Below the pieces are notes generated by a model. The model was not told the DNA's origin. It saw only the letters and a program-made list of their open reading frames with translations, and did not search any database. From positions 1-27,372 of the forward strand of contig JBLNBU010000252.1 of assembly GCA_050260215.1 (NCBI GenBank): a stretch of DNA of 27,372 nucleotides. Direction: 5' to 3'. The DNA is from JBLNBU01 sp050260215 (GTDB lineage Bacteria; Pseudomonadota; Alphaproteobacteria; Rhodospirillales; Magnetospirillaceae). The position numbers and the translations under genes are program-made. The number at the start of each line of letters is the position of its first letter. Position 1 is the stretch's first letter. Below, in pieces: positions 7,924 to 15,471 of this stretch.

Positions 7924-9126
7924 TTAATCAGGCTTGCGTCCGCGCACCAGCAGGGCGTGCGCGGCAAGCGCCGCCAGGCCCGAGCCCAGCACCACGGTCG
8001 CCATGGGCCTGGCGCTGCCGTCGAACAGGTGCGCCACCACCCAGCTGGCCGCTGCCCCGCCCAGCATCTGGACGAAACCGATCCCCGCCGAGGCCGAGCC
8101 GGCCATGCGCGGAAATGGTGCGATGGCCGCCGCCGTGCTGTTGGGCAGCACCAATGCGGCCGAGAAGAAGTACAGGGTCAGCGGCAGCAGCACCGCGGGC
8201 AGGGTCTGGACGCCGGCGAAGGCCAGCCCGGTGCCGACCACCCCGGCCACCACCTGGCCTGCCAGCCCGAGCCCGACCATGCGGTCCAAGCCGACCCGGG
8301 ACGTCAGCCGGCCGGCCAGGTAGCCGCCGCCGATATAGCCGGCGATGACCACGGCGAAACCCAGGCCGAACCACTGGGGCGGCAGGCCCAGCACGTCGAT
8401 CAGCACGAAGGACGAGGCGGTGATGAAGGTGAACATGCCGGCGAACGAGAACGCCACCGTCAGCACCGAGCCCACATAGGGGCCGTCGCCCAGCAGGCGG
8501 CCGTAGTTGGCCAGCATGCGCGCAGGCGACAGGGCGTCATGGTCGGGGGTGACGTTGGTCTCGGCCAGCAGCCGGCGCACGGCGACCAGCAGCCCCAGGC
8601 CGAACAGCGCCATCAGGGCGAAATTGGACCGCCAGCCGAACAGGGCGTGCAGCCAGCCGCCGGCGATGGGGGCGGCGAACGGGGCCAGCGCCATGGCCGA
8701 GGCCATGTAGCTCATCACCCGCGCCGCCTGGTCGCGCGGATAGACGTCGCGGACCACGGCGCGGCCGACCACCGGCCCGCAGCAGGCACCCACCGCCTGC
8801 AGGAAGCGGCCGGCGATCAGCGCCTCGATGGTGGGGGCGACCATGCAGAACAGGCTGGCGGCCAGGTAGATCACCACCCCGCCCAGGATGGCGCGCCGGC
8901 GGCCGAAGCGGTCCGACAGCGGCCCGTAGACCAGCTGGCTGACCGCGAACCCCATCAGGAAGGCCGACAGGGTCAGCTGCGCCATGGCCGCCTCGGTGCC
9001 GAAGGCACGCGCCATGTCGGGCAGCGAGGCGAGATAGAGGTCGGTCGACACCGGCCCGAACGCCACCAGGCAGGTCAGCAGCACCGCCACCGTGCGGGAG
9101 GCTGGTTCGGGCCGGAGCGAACTCAC
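7924..9126 (-). CDS. Bcr/CflA-type multidrug MFS transporter
   Basis: The protein has 400 residues with about 12 hydrophobic segments. The N-terminal half carries the MFS signature PLSDRFGRRRAILGG between helices 2 and 3. FGPVSTDLYLASLP in helix 1 and GACCGPVVGRAVVRDVY in helix 4 are typical of the Bcr/CflA drug-H+ antiporter branch (12 TM). The substrate cannot be read from sequence. The start is GTG at 9126, which shares the GTGA overlap with the grpE stop and implies translational coupling. The placement between grpE and a metalloprotease suggests co-expression with stress proteins. Confidence 0.88.
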   Translation of the reverse strand: MSSLRPEPASRTVAVLLTCLVAFGPVSTDLYLASLPDMARAFGTEAAMAQLTLSAFLMGFAVSQLVYGPLSDRFGRRRAILGGVVIYLAASLFCMVAPTIEALIAGRFLQAVGACCGPVVGRAVVRDVYPRDQAARVMSYMASAMALAPFAAPIAGGWLHALFGWRSNFALMALFGLGLLVAVRRLLAETNVTPDHDALSPARMLANYGRLLGDGPYVGSVLTVAFSFAGMFTFITASSFVLIDVLGLPPQWFGLGFAVVIAGYIGGGYLAGRLTSRVGLDRMVGLGLAGQVVAGVVGTGLAFAGVQTLPAVLLPLTLYFFSAALVLPNSTAAAIAPFPRMAGSASAGIGFVQMLGGAAASWVVAHLFDGSARPMATVVLGSGLAALAAHALLVRGRKPD

Positions 9127-9740
9127 GCGCTGGTGTCGACGTTGCCGCCGGCGGCCTTGGGGCCGCCCTTGGATACGCCCACCAGGGCCGGCCGCAGCAG
9201 GCGGTCGTGGATGGTGTAGCCCGACTGCATGACCATCACCACCGTGCCCTCGGGCTTGGAGGCGTCCTCGACCTCCATCATCGCCTGGTGCAGGTTGGGA
9301 TCGAAACGCGCCCCCATGGCCTCGACCAGCTTGATGCCGTAGCGCTCGAAGGTGCCCAGCAGCTCGCGCTCGGTCATCTCGACGCCCTGGGTCAGGGTGT
9401 TGGCGATATCGTTGCCCTCCCGCGACGACGGCGGCACCGCGTCCAGCGCCCGGCGCAGGTTGTCGGCCACGCTCAGCACGTCCTTGGCGAACTGGCCCAC
9501 CGCATAGCGGCCGCGGTCCTCGGCCTGCTGCTCGAGCCGGCGGCGCACGTTCTCGGTGTCGGCGCGCGCATACAGCACCTCGCCCTTCAGCTTGGCCACC
9601 TCGGCCTCGAGCTCGGCGATGCGAGCCTCGGGCGGCGGGCCGGCCTCGGCGGCGGGCGGTGGCTCGGCCGGGCTCTCGGCGGCGGGGGCCTCGGGGGCGG
9701 CCGGGGCGGCGTCGGGCTTGGTTTCGTTGTCCTGGGTCAT
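9123..9740 (-). CDS. grpE: Nucleotide exchange factor GrpE
   Basis: GrpE releases ADP from DnaK in the Hsp70 cycle in the cytoplasm. The 205 residues comprise an acidic Ala/Pro-rich N-terminal tail (about 1-40), a long coiled coil (IAELEAEVAKLKGEVLYARADTENVRRR, about 40-75), and the beta-domain with GxRFDPNLHQAMMEVE and VMVMQSGYTIHDRLLRPALVGVSKG. The last is the GrpE signature. It lies 18 bases after hrcA, the common alphaproteobacterial hrcA-grpE order. dnaK is not in the window. The stop overlaps the start of the MFS gene. Confidence 0.97.
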   Translation of the reverse strand: MTQDNETKPDAAPAAPEAPAAESPAEPPPAAEAGPPPEARIAELEAEVAKLKGEVLYARADTENVRRRLEQQAEDRGRYAVGQFAKDVLSVADNLRRALDAVPPSSREGNDIANTLTQGVEMTERELLGTFERYGIKLVEAMGARFDPNLHQAMMEVEDASKPEGTVVMVMQSGYTIHDRLLRPALVGVSKGGPKAAGGNVDTSA

Positions 9741-9758
9741 GCTTGTCCTTCGAGGTGT

Positions 9759-10814
9759 TCAGCCGATGGCCCGCCCGATCATGCGGGCGGTGTAGTCGAC
9801 CATGGGGATGATGCGGGCATAATTGATGCGGGTGGGGCCGATGACCCCGATGGCGCCGATGATCCGCTCGCGCGAATCCCGGTAGGGCGCGACGATCATC
9901 GAGCAGCCGGAAACGCCGAACAGCTCGTTGTCCGAGCCGATGAAGATCTGCACCCCGTCGGCGCTGGTGGTGCGGTCGAGCAATTTCAGGAACTGCTCGC
10001 TGGTTTCGAGCGCGGCGAACAGGCCGCGGATGCGTTCGAGGTCCTCGACGGCGGTGACGTCCTCGAGCAGGTGCGACTGGCCGCGCACGATCAGCGCCGA
10101 GCGGCCCTCGCCTCCGGCCCAGGTGGCCAGCCCGGCTTCCACCACCTTCTTGGCCAGTTGGTCCAGTTGGGTGCGCTGCTGCTCCAGCTCGCCGGTGATC
10201 TCCTCGCGCACCTCGTCGAGGGTGCGGCCGGTGAGGCGGGAATTGAGGTAGTTGGTGGCCTCGACCAGGGCCGACATCTCGACCCCTTCGGGGAAGTCGA
10301 GGATGCGGTTCTCGACCATGCCGTCCTCGGTGACCAGCACCACCAGGGCGCGGTTGCGGCCCAGCCAGACGAATTCCACGTGCTTCAAGGCCCGCTGGAT
10401 CTTGGGCGCGACCACCACGCCGGCGCAGCGGGCCAGGCCCGACAGCGCTCCCAGGGCCTCGCCCAGCACTTGTTCCATGCTGCGGCCGGCGGCGCGGCAC
10501 TGGGCGTCCAGCGCCGAGCGCTCCTCCTCGGGCAGGGCGCCGACTTCGAGCAGGCCGTTGACGAACAGCCGCATGCCGGCCTGGGTCGGCAGCCGCCCGG
10601 CCGAGGTGTGCGGCGCATACAGCAGCCCCAGCTCCTCGAGGTCGGCCATGACGTTGCGGATGGTGGCCGGGGACAGGGCGACGGGAAGGCGGCGCGACAG
10701 CGTACGCGAGCCGATGGGTTCGCCGGTGGCCACATAGGCCTCGACGATATGGCGGAACACTTCGCGCGAGCGCTCGTTCAGTTCGGTGATGACGGGACTT
10801 TTTCCGCGGATCAT
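9759..10814 (-). CDS. hrcA: Heat-inducible transcription repressor HrcA
   Basis: HrcA is the repressor that binds CIRCE operators and is kept active by GroEL. The 351 residues contain an N-terminal winged helix (GEPIGSRTLSRRL then SPATIRNVMADLEELGLL and HTSAGRLPT, residues about 30-85). They also contain the HrcA dimerisation/GAF-like region ending in GAIGVIGPTRINYARIIPMVDYTA, a family signature. ATG 10814 was chosen because AGAAGGA lies about 7 bases upstream and a good promoter lies just beyond. No CIRCE inverted repeat (TTAGCACTC-N9-GAGTGCTAA) was seen in 10815-10945, so autoregulation by the classical operator is not supported here. Confidence 0.96.
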   Translation of the reverse strand: MIRGKSPVITELNERSREVFRHIVEAYVATGEPIGSRTLSRRLPVALSPATIRNVMADLEELGLLYAPHTSAGRLPTQAGMRLFVNGLLEVGALPEEERSALDAQCRAAGRSMEQVLGEALGALSGLARCAGVVVAPKIQRALKHVEFVWLGRNRALVVLVTEDGMVENRILDFPEGVEMSALVEATNYLNSRLTGRTLDEVREEITGELEQQRTQLDQLAKKVVEAGLATWAGGEGRSALIVRGQSHLLEDVTAVEDLERIRGLFAALETSEQFLKLLDRTTSADGVQIFIGSDNELFGVSGCSMIVAPYRDSRERIIGAIGVIGPTRINYARIIPMVDYTARMIGRAIG

Positions 10815-10839
10815 CCGGCGTCCTTCTCGGTGCCGCGAA

Positions 10840-10868
10840 AATCTAGTGACGGGTCGGCACCTCGTCAA
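10840..10868 (-). promoter_or_regulatory. Predicted sigma70-type promoter of the hrcA operon
   Basis: Read on the minus strand, TTGACG (10868-10863) and TAGATT (10845-10840) are separated by exactly 17 bases and lie 26 bases before the hrcA ATG. This is the best-looking promoter in the window. It is of housekeeping type rather than a heat-shock sigma32 type (no CTTGAAA ... CCCCAT). Confidence 0.6.
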
Positions 10869-10880
10869 CTCGGGGGAGTG

Positions 10881-10909
10881 TGGACGCCAACCGCCGCTTG
10901 GGCTACCTT
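10881..10909 (+). promoter_or_regulatory. Candidate promoter for rph-rdgB
   Basis: TGGACG (10881-10886) and TACCTT (10904-10909) have a 17-base spacer and lie 36 bases upstream of the rph ATG. It diverges from the hrcA promoter, with the two -35 boxes only about 12 bases apart. The match is moderate. Confidence 0.35.
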
Positions 10910-10945
10910 CCGGCCGATTTTTCCAGACTGGGACCGAATATTGCC

Positions 10946-11665
10946 ATGAGACCCTCCGGCCGCGCCCCCGACCAGCTCCGCACCGTCGTCCTCGAACCGG
11001 GCTTTTCCAAGCATGCCGAGGGGTCGTGCCTGGCCCGCTTCGGCGACACCCACGTGCTGTGCACCGCCTCGGTCGAGGAAAAGGTGCCGCCCTTCCTGCG
11101 CAACACCGGCAAGGGCTGGGTGACGGCCGAATACGGCATGCTGCCGCGCTCGACCCATTCGCGCACCGACCGCGAGGCGGCCAAGGGCAAGCAGTCGGGC
11201 CGCACCCACGAGATCCAGCGCCTGATCGGCCGCAGTTTGCGCGCCGTCACCGACCTGGCCGCGCTGGGCGAGATCCAGGTCAAGGTCGACTGCGACGTGC
11301 TGCAGGCCGACGGCGGCACCCGCACCGCCTCGATCACCGGTGCCTATGTGGCGCTGCACCTGGCCTTCCAGACCCTGGTCACCCGCGGCATCATCAAGGC
11401 GGTGCCGCTGATCGACCAGGTTGCCGCGGTGTCGTGCGGCATCTATGCCGGCGTGCCCGTGCTGGATCTCGAATATGTCGAGGATTCGGCGGCCCAGGCC
11501 GACGCCAACTTCGTGCTGACCGGCATGGGCGGCATCGTAGAGATCCAGGGCACCGCCGAGGAGCGCCCGTTCTCGCGCGATCAGTTCAACGTGCTGATGG
11601 GCTTGGCCGAAAAGGGCGTCGCCGAGCTGGTGGTCGCCCAGCGCAAGGCACTGGGGCTGGCATGA
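10946..11665 (+). CDS. rph: Ribonuclease PH
   Basis: RNase PH is a phosphorolytic 3'-5' exoribonuclease that trims tRNA 3' ends. The 239 residues match the family's usual length of about 238. Signatures are MRPSGRAPDQLR at the start, CTASVEEKVPPFLR, GWVTAEYGMLPRSTHSR, the phosphate-binding region GRTHEIQRLIGRSLRA, VDCDVLQADGGTRTASITGA, and the ending with GTAEERPF. ATG 10946 gives the canonical N-terminus; its Shine-Dalgarno sequence is weak. The gene is divergent from hrcA across a 131-base shared control region and overlaps rdgB by 4 bases (ATGA). Confidence 0.97.
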   Translation: MRPSGRAPDQLRTVVLEPGFSKHAEGSCLARFGDTHVLCTASVEEKVPPFLRNTGKGWVTAEYGMLPRSTHSRTDREAAKGKQSGRTHEIQRLIGRSLRAVTDLAALGEIQVKVDCDVLQADGGTRTASITGAYVALHLAFQTLVTRGIIKAVPLIDQVAAVSCGIYAGVPVLDLEYVEDSAAQADANFVLTGMGGIVEIQGTAEERPFSRDQFNVLMGLAEKGVAELVVAQRKALGLA

Positions 11666-12258
11666 TCCGCCATTTCCCGGGCGGCCGGCTGGTGATCGCC
11701 AGCCACAACGCCGGCAAGGTCCGCGAGATCGGCGAGCTGCTGGCCCCCTACGGCGCCCAGGTGGTCTCGGCCGGCGAGCTGGGCCTGGACGAGCCCGAGG
11801 AGACCGGCACCACCTTCGTCGCCAACGCCGAGCTGAAGGCCCTGGCCGCCGCCAAGGCGTCGGGCCTGCCGGCGCTGGCCGACGATTCGGGCCTGGCGGT
11901 GGATGCGCTGAATGGCGATCCCGGCATCTATTCGGCGCGCTGGGCCGGCCCGAGCAAGGACTTCGCCGCCGCCATGGCCGTGGTGCACGAAAAGATGGGT
12001 GCGGCCACCGACCGCCGCGGCCGCTTCGTCTGCGCCCTGTCGCTGGCCTGGCCCGACGGCCATGTGCAAAGCTTCGAAGGCACCGTCGAGGGCGACATCG
12101 TGTGGCCGCCGCGCGGCACGCACGGGTTCGGCTACGACCCGTTCTTCCAGCCACTGGGCCACGACGTGACCTTCGGCGAGATGGACCCGGCCGCCAAGCA
12201 CGCCATCAGCCACCGCGCCGACGCCTTCCGCAAGCTGGTCGCCGCCTGCTTCGCCTAA
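11662..12258 (+). CDS. rdgB: Non-canonical purine NTP pyrophosphatase (RdgB/HAM1 family)
   Basis: RdgB hydrolyses dITP, ITP and XTP to monophosphates and so keeps deaminated purines out of nucleic acids. The 198 residues contain SHNAGKVREI near the start, the central LADDSGLAVDALNG-DPGIYSARWAG, GTHGFGYDPFF, and MDPAAKHAISHRADAF. These cover the substrate and metal sites of the family. It is translationally coupled to rph by a 4-base overlap. In many alphaproteobacteria hemW follows rdgB. Here the next sequence is a minus-strand toxin remnant whose stop overlaps the rdgB stop. Confidence 0.96.
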   Translation: MIRHFPGGRLVIASHNAGKVREIGELLAPYGAQVVSAGELGLDEPEETGTTFVANAELKALAAAKASGLPALADDSGLAVDALNGDPGIYSARWAGPSKDFAAAMAVVHEKMGAATDRRGRFVCALSLAWPDGHVQSFEGTVEGDIVWPPRGTHGFGYDPFFQPLGHDVTFGEMDPAAKHAISHRADAFRKLVAACFA

Positions 12259-12425
12259 AGCTTGCGGATGTCGCGGGCGCCATGCAGAACCCGCAGCACC
12301 TCGATGCCGCCCGGTACCTGTTGGTAGAAAAACTCGTCCGCAGCTTGTGGATTGTCCCGGGCAATGAAGTCGGCGATCTGTTCCAGATCGCCTTCCGCCA
12401 GCCCGGAAATCCTCAAGACCGGCAT
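12255..12425 (-). pseudogene. Internally deleted ParE/RelE-type toxin remnant
   Basis: The minus-strand frame encodes only 56 residues. The N-terminal third (VLRISGLAEGDLEQIADFIARDNPQAADEF, split here as VLRISGLAEG then DLEQIADFIARDNPQ) looks like the first helices of ParE-family toxins. The C-terminal third (FYQQVPGGIEVLRVLHGARDI) looks like the last two strands and tail. A complete family member has about 90-100 residues, so roughly 35-40 residues between DEF and FYQQ appear to be missing without loss of frame. The lost part normally carries the NPRxGRxRPEL-like core. It begins within the antitoxin stop (TGATG) and its TAG overlaps the rdgB stop. It is probably an inactive relic, though a short active peptide is possible. 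Confidence 0.7.
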
Positions 12426-12637
12426 CAGTCGGTGTGCGGCCGGTATTTGGCCAGCAAGCGGGCAAACGCGTCCTTCGCATCTGCCATTCCGCTGGCCGCA
12501 CCTTCATCCAGGGCGGCGCGCAGGGCCTGGCGCTTGGCGTCGTCGCTGCCGGCCAGCGCAAGACGGATGGCTTCCTCGTCGGCCGTCTGCAGAAAGCCGG
12601 CGAGGTCGGGATCGGAAAAATCGCGGTCGACGCGCAT
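12425..12637 (-). CDS. Putative ParD-like antitoxin, small protein
   Basis: The protein has 70 residues from ATG 12637, chosen because AGG lies 5 bases upstream; GTG 12643 would add two residues. The segment DAKRQALRAALDEGAASG resembles the C-terminal helix of ParD-type antitoxins, which bind the partner toxin. The N-terminal FSDPDLAGFLQT could be a diverged or shortened ribbon-helix-helix, but the DNA-binding fold is not convincing. The identity rests mainly on its position directly upstream of, and 1-base overlap with, the ParE-like remnant. It may be a surviving antitoxin or a decaying one. Confidence 0.55.
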   Translation of the reverse strand: MRVDRDFSDPDLAGFLQTADEEAIRLALAGSDDAKRQALRAALDEGAASGMADAKDAFARLLAKYRPHTD

Positions 12638-12699
12638 GGCCACCTATCCATCGTTCGGACGCCCATCCTACCATGGCGCCAGGCCCGGACGAAGTGCGC

Positions 12700-13746
12700 T
12701 TACGCCTTCGCTCCGGGCCGTTTCGTATCCGGATCAAGCGGCCAGCGCGGCCGGGGGGCGAAGTCGAGCGGGTCGGTTAGGCCCAGCCGCAGGCGTTCGA
12801 CGCCGGCCCAGGCGATCATGGCGGCGTTGTCGGTGCACAATTTCAGCGGCGGGGCCAGGAACTCCAAGCCGCCCTCGGCCGCCACCCGTTCCAGGGTGGC
12901 GCGCAGGGCCGAATTGGCGGCGACGCCGCCGGCGACCACCAGATGGCGGGCGGCGGGCCACTCGGCCTTCATCCGGGCAATGGCCCGCTTGGTGCGGTCG
13001 GCGACGCTGTCGGCCACCGCGGCCTGGAAGGCGGCGCACAGGTCGGCCCCGTCCTGGTCCGACAGCGGCTGGGCCAAGCCCTCGACCGCCAGGCGCACCG
13101 CGTTCTTCAGCCCCGAGAAGCTGAAGTCGCAGTCGGGCCGGCCCTTCATGGGCCGCGGCAGGGCGAAGCGGGCGGGATCGCCTGCCTTGGCGGCGCGCTC
13201 GACCGCCGGGCCGCCGGGATAGCCCAAGCCCGCCATCTTGGCCACCTTGTCGAAGGCCTCGCCGGCGGCGTCGTCGATGGTGGTGCCCAGCCGGCGATAG
13301 CGGCCGACCCCTTCCACCGCCAGGAGCTGGCAGTGCCCGCCCGAGACCAGCAGCAGCAGGTAGGGAAAGTCGATGCCGTGGGTCAGCCGCGCGGTCAGCG
13401 CGTGGCCTTCCAGGTGGTTGACCGCCAGGAACGGCTTGCCCGCCGCCAGCGCGATGGCCTTGGCGGTCATCACCCCGACGATGACGCCGCCGATCAGCCC
13501 CGGCCCGCCGGTGGCGGCCACCGCATCCAGATCGGCAAAGGCGATGCCGGCCCGCTTCATGGCCTCGGCGACCAGGCGGTCGATGTGCTCGAGATGGGCG
13601 CGGGCGGCGATTTCCGGGACGATGCCGCCGAACGGACGGTGCTCGTCGAGCTGCGACAGCACCACGTCGGCCAGAATGGTCCGGTCGCCGTCGACCACGG
13701 CGGCCGCGGTCTCGTCGCAGCTAGTTTCGATGCCCAGCACCAGCAC
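12700..13746 (-). CDS. tsaD: tRNA N6-adenosine threonylcarbamoyltransferase TsaD
   Basis: TsaD is the catalytic subunit that transfers threonylcarbamoyl to A37 of ANN-decoding tRNAs (t6A). Signatures are LGIETSCDET at the start, GGIVPEIAARAH, the metal-ligand motif HLEGH, LLLVSGGH, FSFSGLKNAV, VVAGGVAAN and CTDNAAMIAW. I chose GTG 13746 (348 residues). It gives MLVLGIETSCDET, places the HLEGH histidines at 111 and 115 as in E. coli TsaD, and has AGAGGA about 10 bases upstream. TTG 13755 lies almost on top of that site. The gene is divergent from hemC across 53 bases. Confidence 0.96.
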   Translation of the reverse strand: MLVLGIETSCDETAAAVVDGDRTILADVVLSQLDEHRPFGGIVPEIAARAHLEHIDRLVAEAMKRAGIAFADLDAVAATGGPGLIGGVIVGVMTAKAIALAAGKPFLAVNHLEGHALTARLTHGIDFPYLLLLVSGGHCQLLAVEGVGRYRRLGTTIDDAAGEAFDKVAKMAGLGYPGGPAVERAAKAGDPARFALPRPMKGRPDCDFSFSGLKNAVRLAVEGLAQPLSDQDGADLCAAFQAAVADSVADRTKRAIARMKAEWPAARHLVVAGGVAANSALRATLERVAAEGGLEFLAPPLKLCTDNAAMIAWAGVERLRLGLTDPLDFAPRPRWPLDPDTKRPGAKA

Positions 13747-13761
13747 TGTTCGCAATTCCTC

Positions 13762-13790
13762 TTTTCACGCCCGCCCGCATTTCCTACAAC
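13762..13790 (+). promoter_or_regulatory. Predicted hemC promoter, possibly giving a leaderless mRNA
   Basis: TTTTCA (13762-13767) and TACAAC (13785-13790) each match 4 of 6 consensus bases and have an exact 17-base spacer. The -10 ends only 9 bases before the hemC ATG at 13800. Transcription would therefore start at or next to the start codon. No Shine-Dalgarno sequence is visible, which fits a leaderless message. Confidence 0.45.
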
Positions 13791-13799
13791 AGCCGGACC

Positions 13800-14738
13800 A
13801 TGACCGCAAAACCCATCCTCCGAATCGGAACCCGCGGCAGCCCGTTGGCGCTGGCCCAGACCCACGAGGTGCGCGCCCGACTGGCCGCCGCCTGGCCCGA
13901 ACTGGCGCCCGAGGGTGCGGTCGACATCGTCGTGATCAAGACGACCGGCGACATGGTGCTGGACCGCCCGCTGGCCGAGATCGGCGGCAAGGGGCTGTTC
14001 ACCAAGGAACTCGACGAGTCCATGATGGACGGCCGCATCGACCTGGCGGTGCACTCCATGAAGGACGTGCCCACGGTGCTGCCCGACGGCATCGTGCTGC
14101 CTTGCATCCTGCCGCGCGAGGACGTGCGCGACGCCTTCATCTGCCTGAAGGCCAAGACGCTGGACCAGCTGCCGGCCGGTGCGGTGATCGGCACCGCGTC
14201 CTTGCGCCGCGGCGCCCAGATCCTGCACCGCCGCCCCGACCTGAAGGTGGTCAACTTCCGCGGCAACGTCCAGAGCCGGCTGCGCAAGCTGGAGGAAGGG
14301 GTGGTCGACGCCACCATGCTGGCGATGGCCGGGCTGAACCGCCTGGGCCTGTCCCACCACGTCGCCTCGGCGCTGAGCGCTGAGGACATGCTGCCGGCGG
14401 TGGCCCAGGGCGCCATCGGCATCACCTGCCGCGGCGACGACCAGGCGGCGCTGAAGGTCCTGGCGGCGCTGGACGACCGCACCAGCCACATCCGCGTGGT
14501 CGCCGAGCGCGCGCTGCTCGCCCGCCTCGACGGTTCGTGCCGCACCCCCATCGCCGCCCTGGCCGAGCTGGACGGCGACAAGCTGGCCCTGCGCGGCCTG
14601 ATCGTCAGCCCCGACGGCACCAAAGTCCACGCCACCCGGCGCGACGGCAAGGCGGCGGACGCCGCCGCCATGGGCCTCGATGCGGCCGAGGAGCTGCTGA
14701 AGGTGGCGGGACCGGGCTTTTTCGACTTCAAGGCCTGA
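13800..14738 (+). CDS. hemC: Hydroxymethylbilane synthase (porphobilinogen deaminase)
   Basis: HemC polymerises four porphobilinogens to hydroxymethylbilane, the second-last step before uroporphyrinogen III. It is a cytoplasmic enzyme. The 312 residues match the family. Visible signatures are RIGTRGSPLALAQT, IGGKGLFTKELDE, LAVHSMKDVPT, GTASLRRGAQ, NFRGNVQSRLRKL and the cofactor-attachment motif LDGSCRTPIA with Cys247, which carries the dipyrromethane. It is the first gene of hemC-hemD-Mic60-HemY-like, with 4 bases to hemD. The product feeds both heme and the B12 pathway whose late genes lie at the left of this window. Confidence 0.98.
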   Translation: MTAKPILRIGTRGSPLALAQTHEVRARLAAAWPELAPEGAVDIVVIKTTGDMVLDRPLAEIGGKGLFTKELDESMMDGRIDLAVHSMKDVPTVLPDGIVLPCILPREDVRDAFICLKAKTLDQLPAGAVIGTASLRRGAQILHRRPDLKVVNFRGNVQSRLRKLEEGVVDATMLAMAGLNRLGLSHHVASALSAEDMLPAVAQGAIGITCRGDDQAALKVLAALDDRTSHIRVVAERALLARLDGSCRTPIAALAELDGDKLALRGLIVSPDGTKVHATRRDGKAADAAAMGLDAAEELLKVAGPGFFDFKA

Positions 14739-14742
14739 GGCC

Positions 14743-15471
14743 TTGCGCGCCGTCGTCACCCGCCCGCGCGAGGACGCCGAGGCGGTGGCGCGCGAACTGT
14801 CCCGCCGTGGCCTCGAGGTCATGGTCGAGCCGCTCCTCGACATCGTTCCCGTTGACGGCGCCGTGGCCGATGCCATTGGTGCCCAGGGCATCCTGGTCAC
14901 CAGCGCCAACGGCATCCGCGCCCTGGCCCGCCTGCTGCCGGACCGCTCGCTGCCCGTGTGGGCGGTGGGCGACGCCTCGGCCCGGGTCGCCCGCGAGCTC
15001 GGCTACCGCACGGTCGAAAGCGCCGGCGGCGACGTCGACGACCTGGCCCGGCTGGTGCGCAGCCGCTGCGACCCGGCCCGGGGCGCCCTGCTGCATGCGG
15101 CCGGCACCGCAGTTGCCGGCGACCTCGCCGGCTGGCTGGCTGGCGACGGGTTCGAGGTGCGCCGGCTGGTGCTTTACCAGGCAGTGACCGCCGAACGGCT
15201 GACTCCCGAACTTGCCGCCGAACTGGCGGCCGGTAGCATCGACCTGGCCTTGTTTTTCTCTCCCCGCACCGCGGCGACCTTTGCTAGGCTCGTCCGCGCC
15301 GCCGGGCTGGCCGATGCGCTGTCGCGCGTCGCCGCCTATGGGCTTTCCGCCAACGTGGCGCGCGAGCTGGCGGACCTGCCCTGGCGGTGCGTGCGCACCG
15401 CCGCCGAACCCACCCAGGCCGCACTGCTTGCCGCCCTGGACGAAGACCTGGAACGGGAAACCCTCCGATGA
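14743..15471 (+). CDS. hemD: Uroporphyrinogen-III synthase
   Basis: HemD closes and inverts ring D of hydroxymethylbilane to give uroporphyrinogen III. The 242 residues start with TTG 14743 (MRAVVTRPREDA); TTG lies 4 bases after the hemC stop, with AAGG and TGAGG just upstream inside the hemC end. Sequence conservation is low in this family, but VTRPREDAEAVARELSRRG, GILVTSANGIRAL, VWAVGDASARVARELGY and LFFSPRTAATFARLV follow the two-domain HemD pattern. Position after hemC confirms it. It overlaps the next gene by 4 bases (ATGA). Confidence 0.92.
   Translation: MRAVVTRPREDAEAVARELSRRGLEVMVEPLLDIVPVDGAVADAIGAQGILVTSANGIRALARLLPDRSLPVWAVGDASARVARELGYRTVESAGGDVDDLARLVRSRCDPARGALLHAAGTAVAGDLAGWLAGDGFEVRRLVLYQAVTAERLTPELAAELAAGSIDLALFFSPRTAATFARLVRAAGLADALSRVAAYGLSANVARELADLPWRCVRTAAEPTQAALLAALDEDLERETLR

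Noticed and set aside
10815..10945. CIRCE operator between hrcA and rph
   Set aside because: Neither TTAGCACTC nor GAGTGCTAA, nor a close variant with a 9-base spacer, is present.
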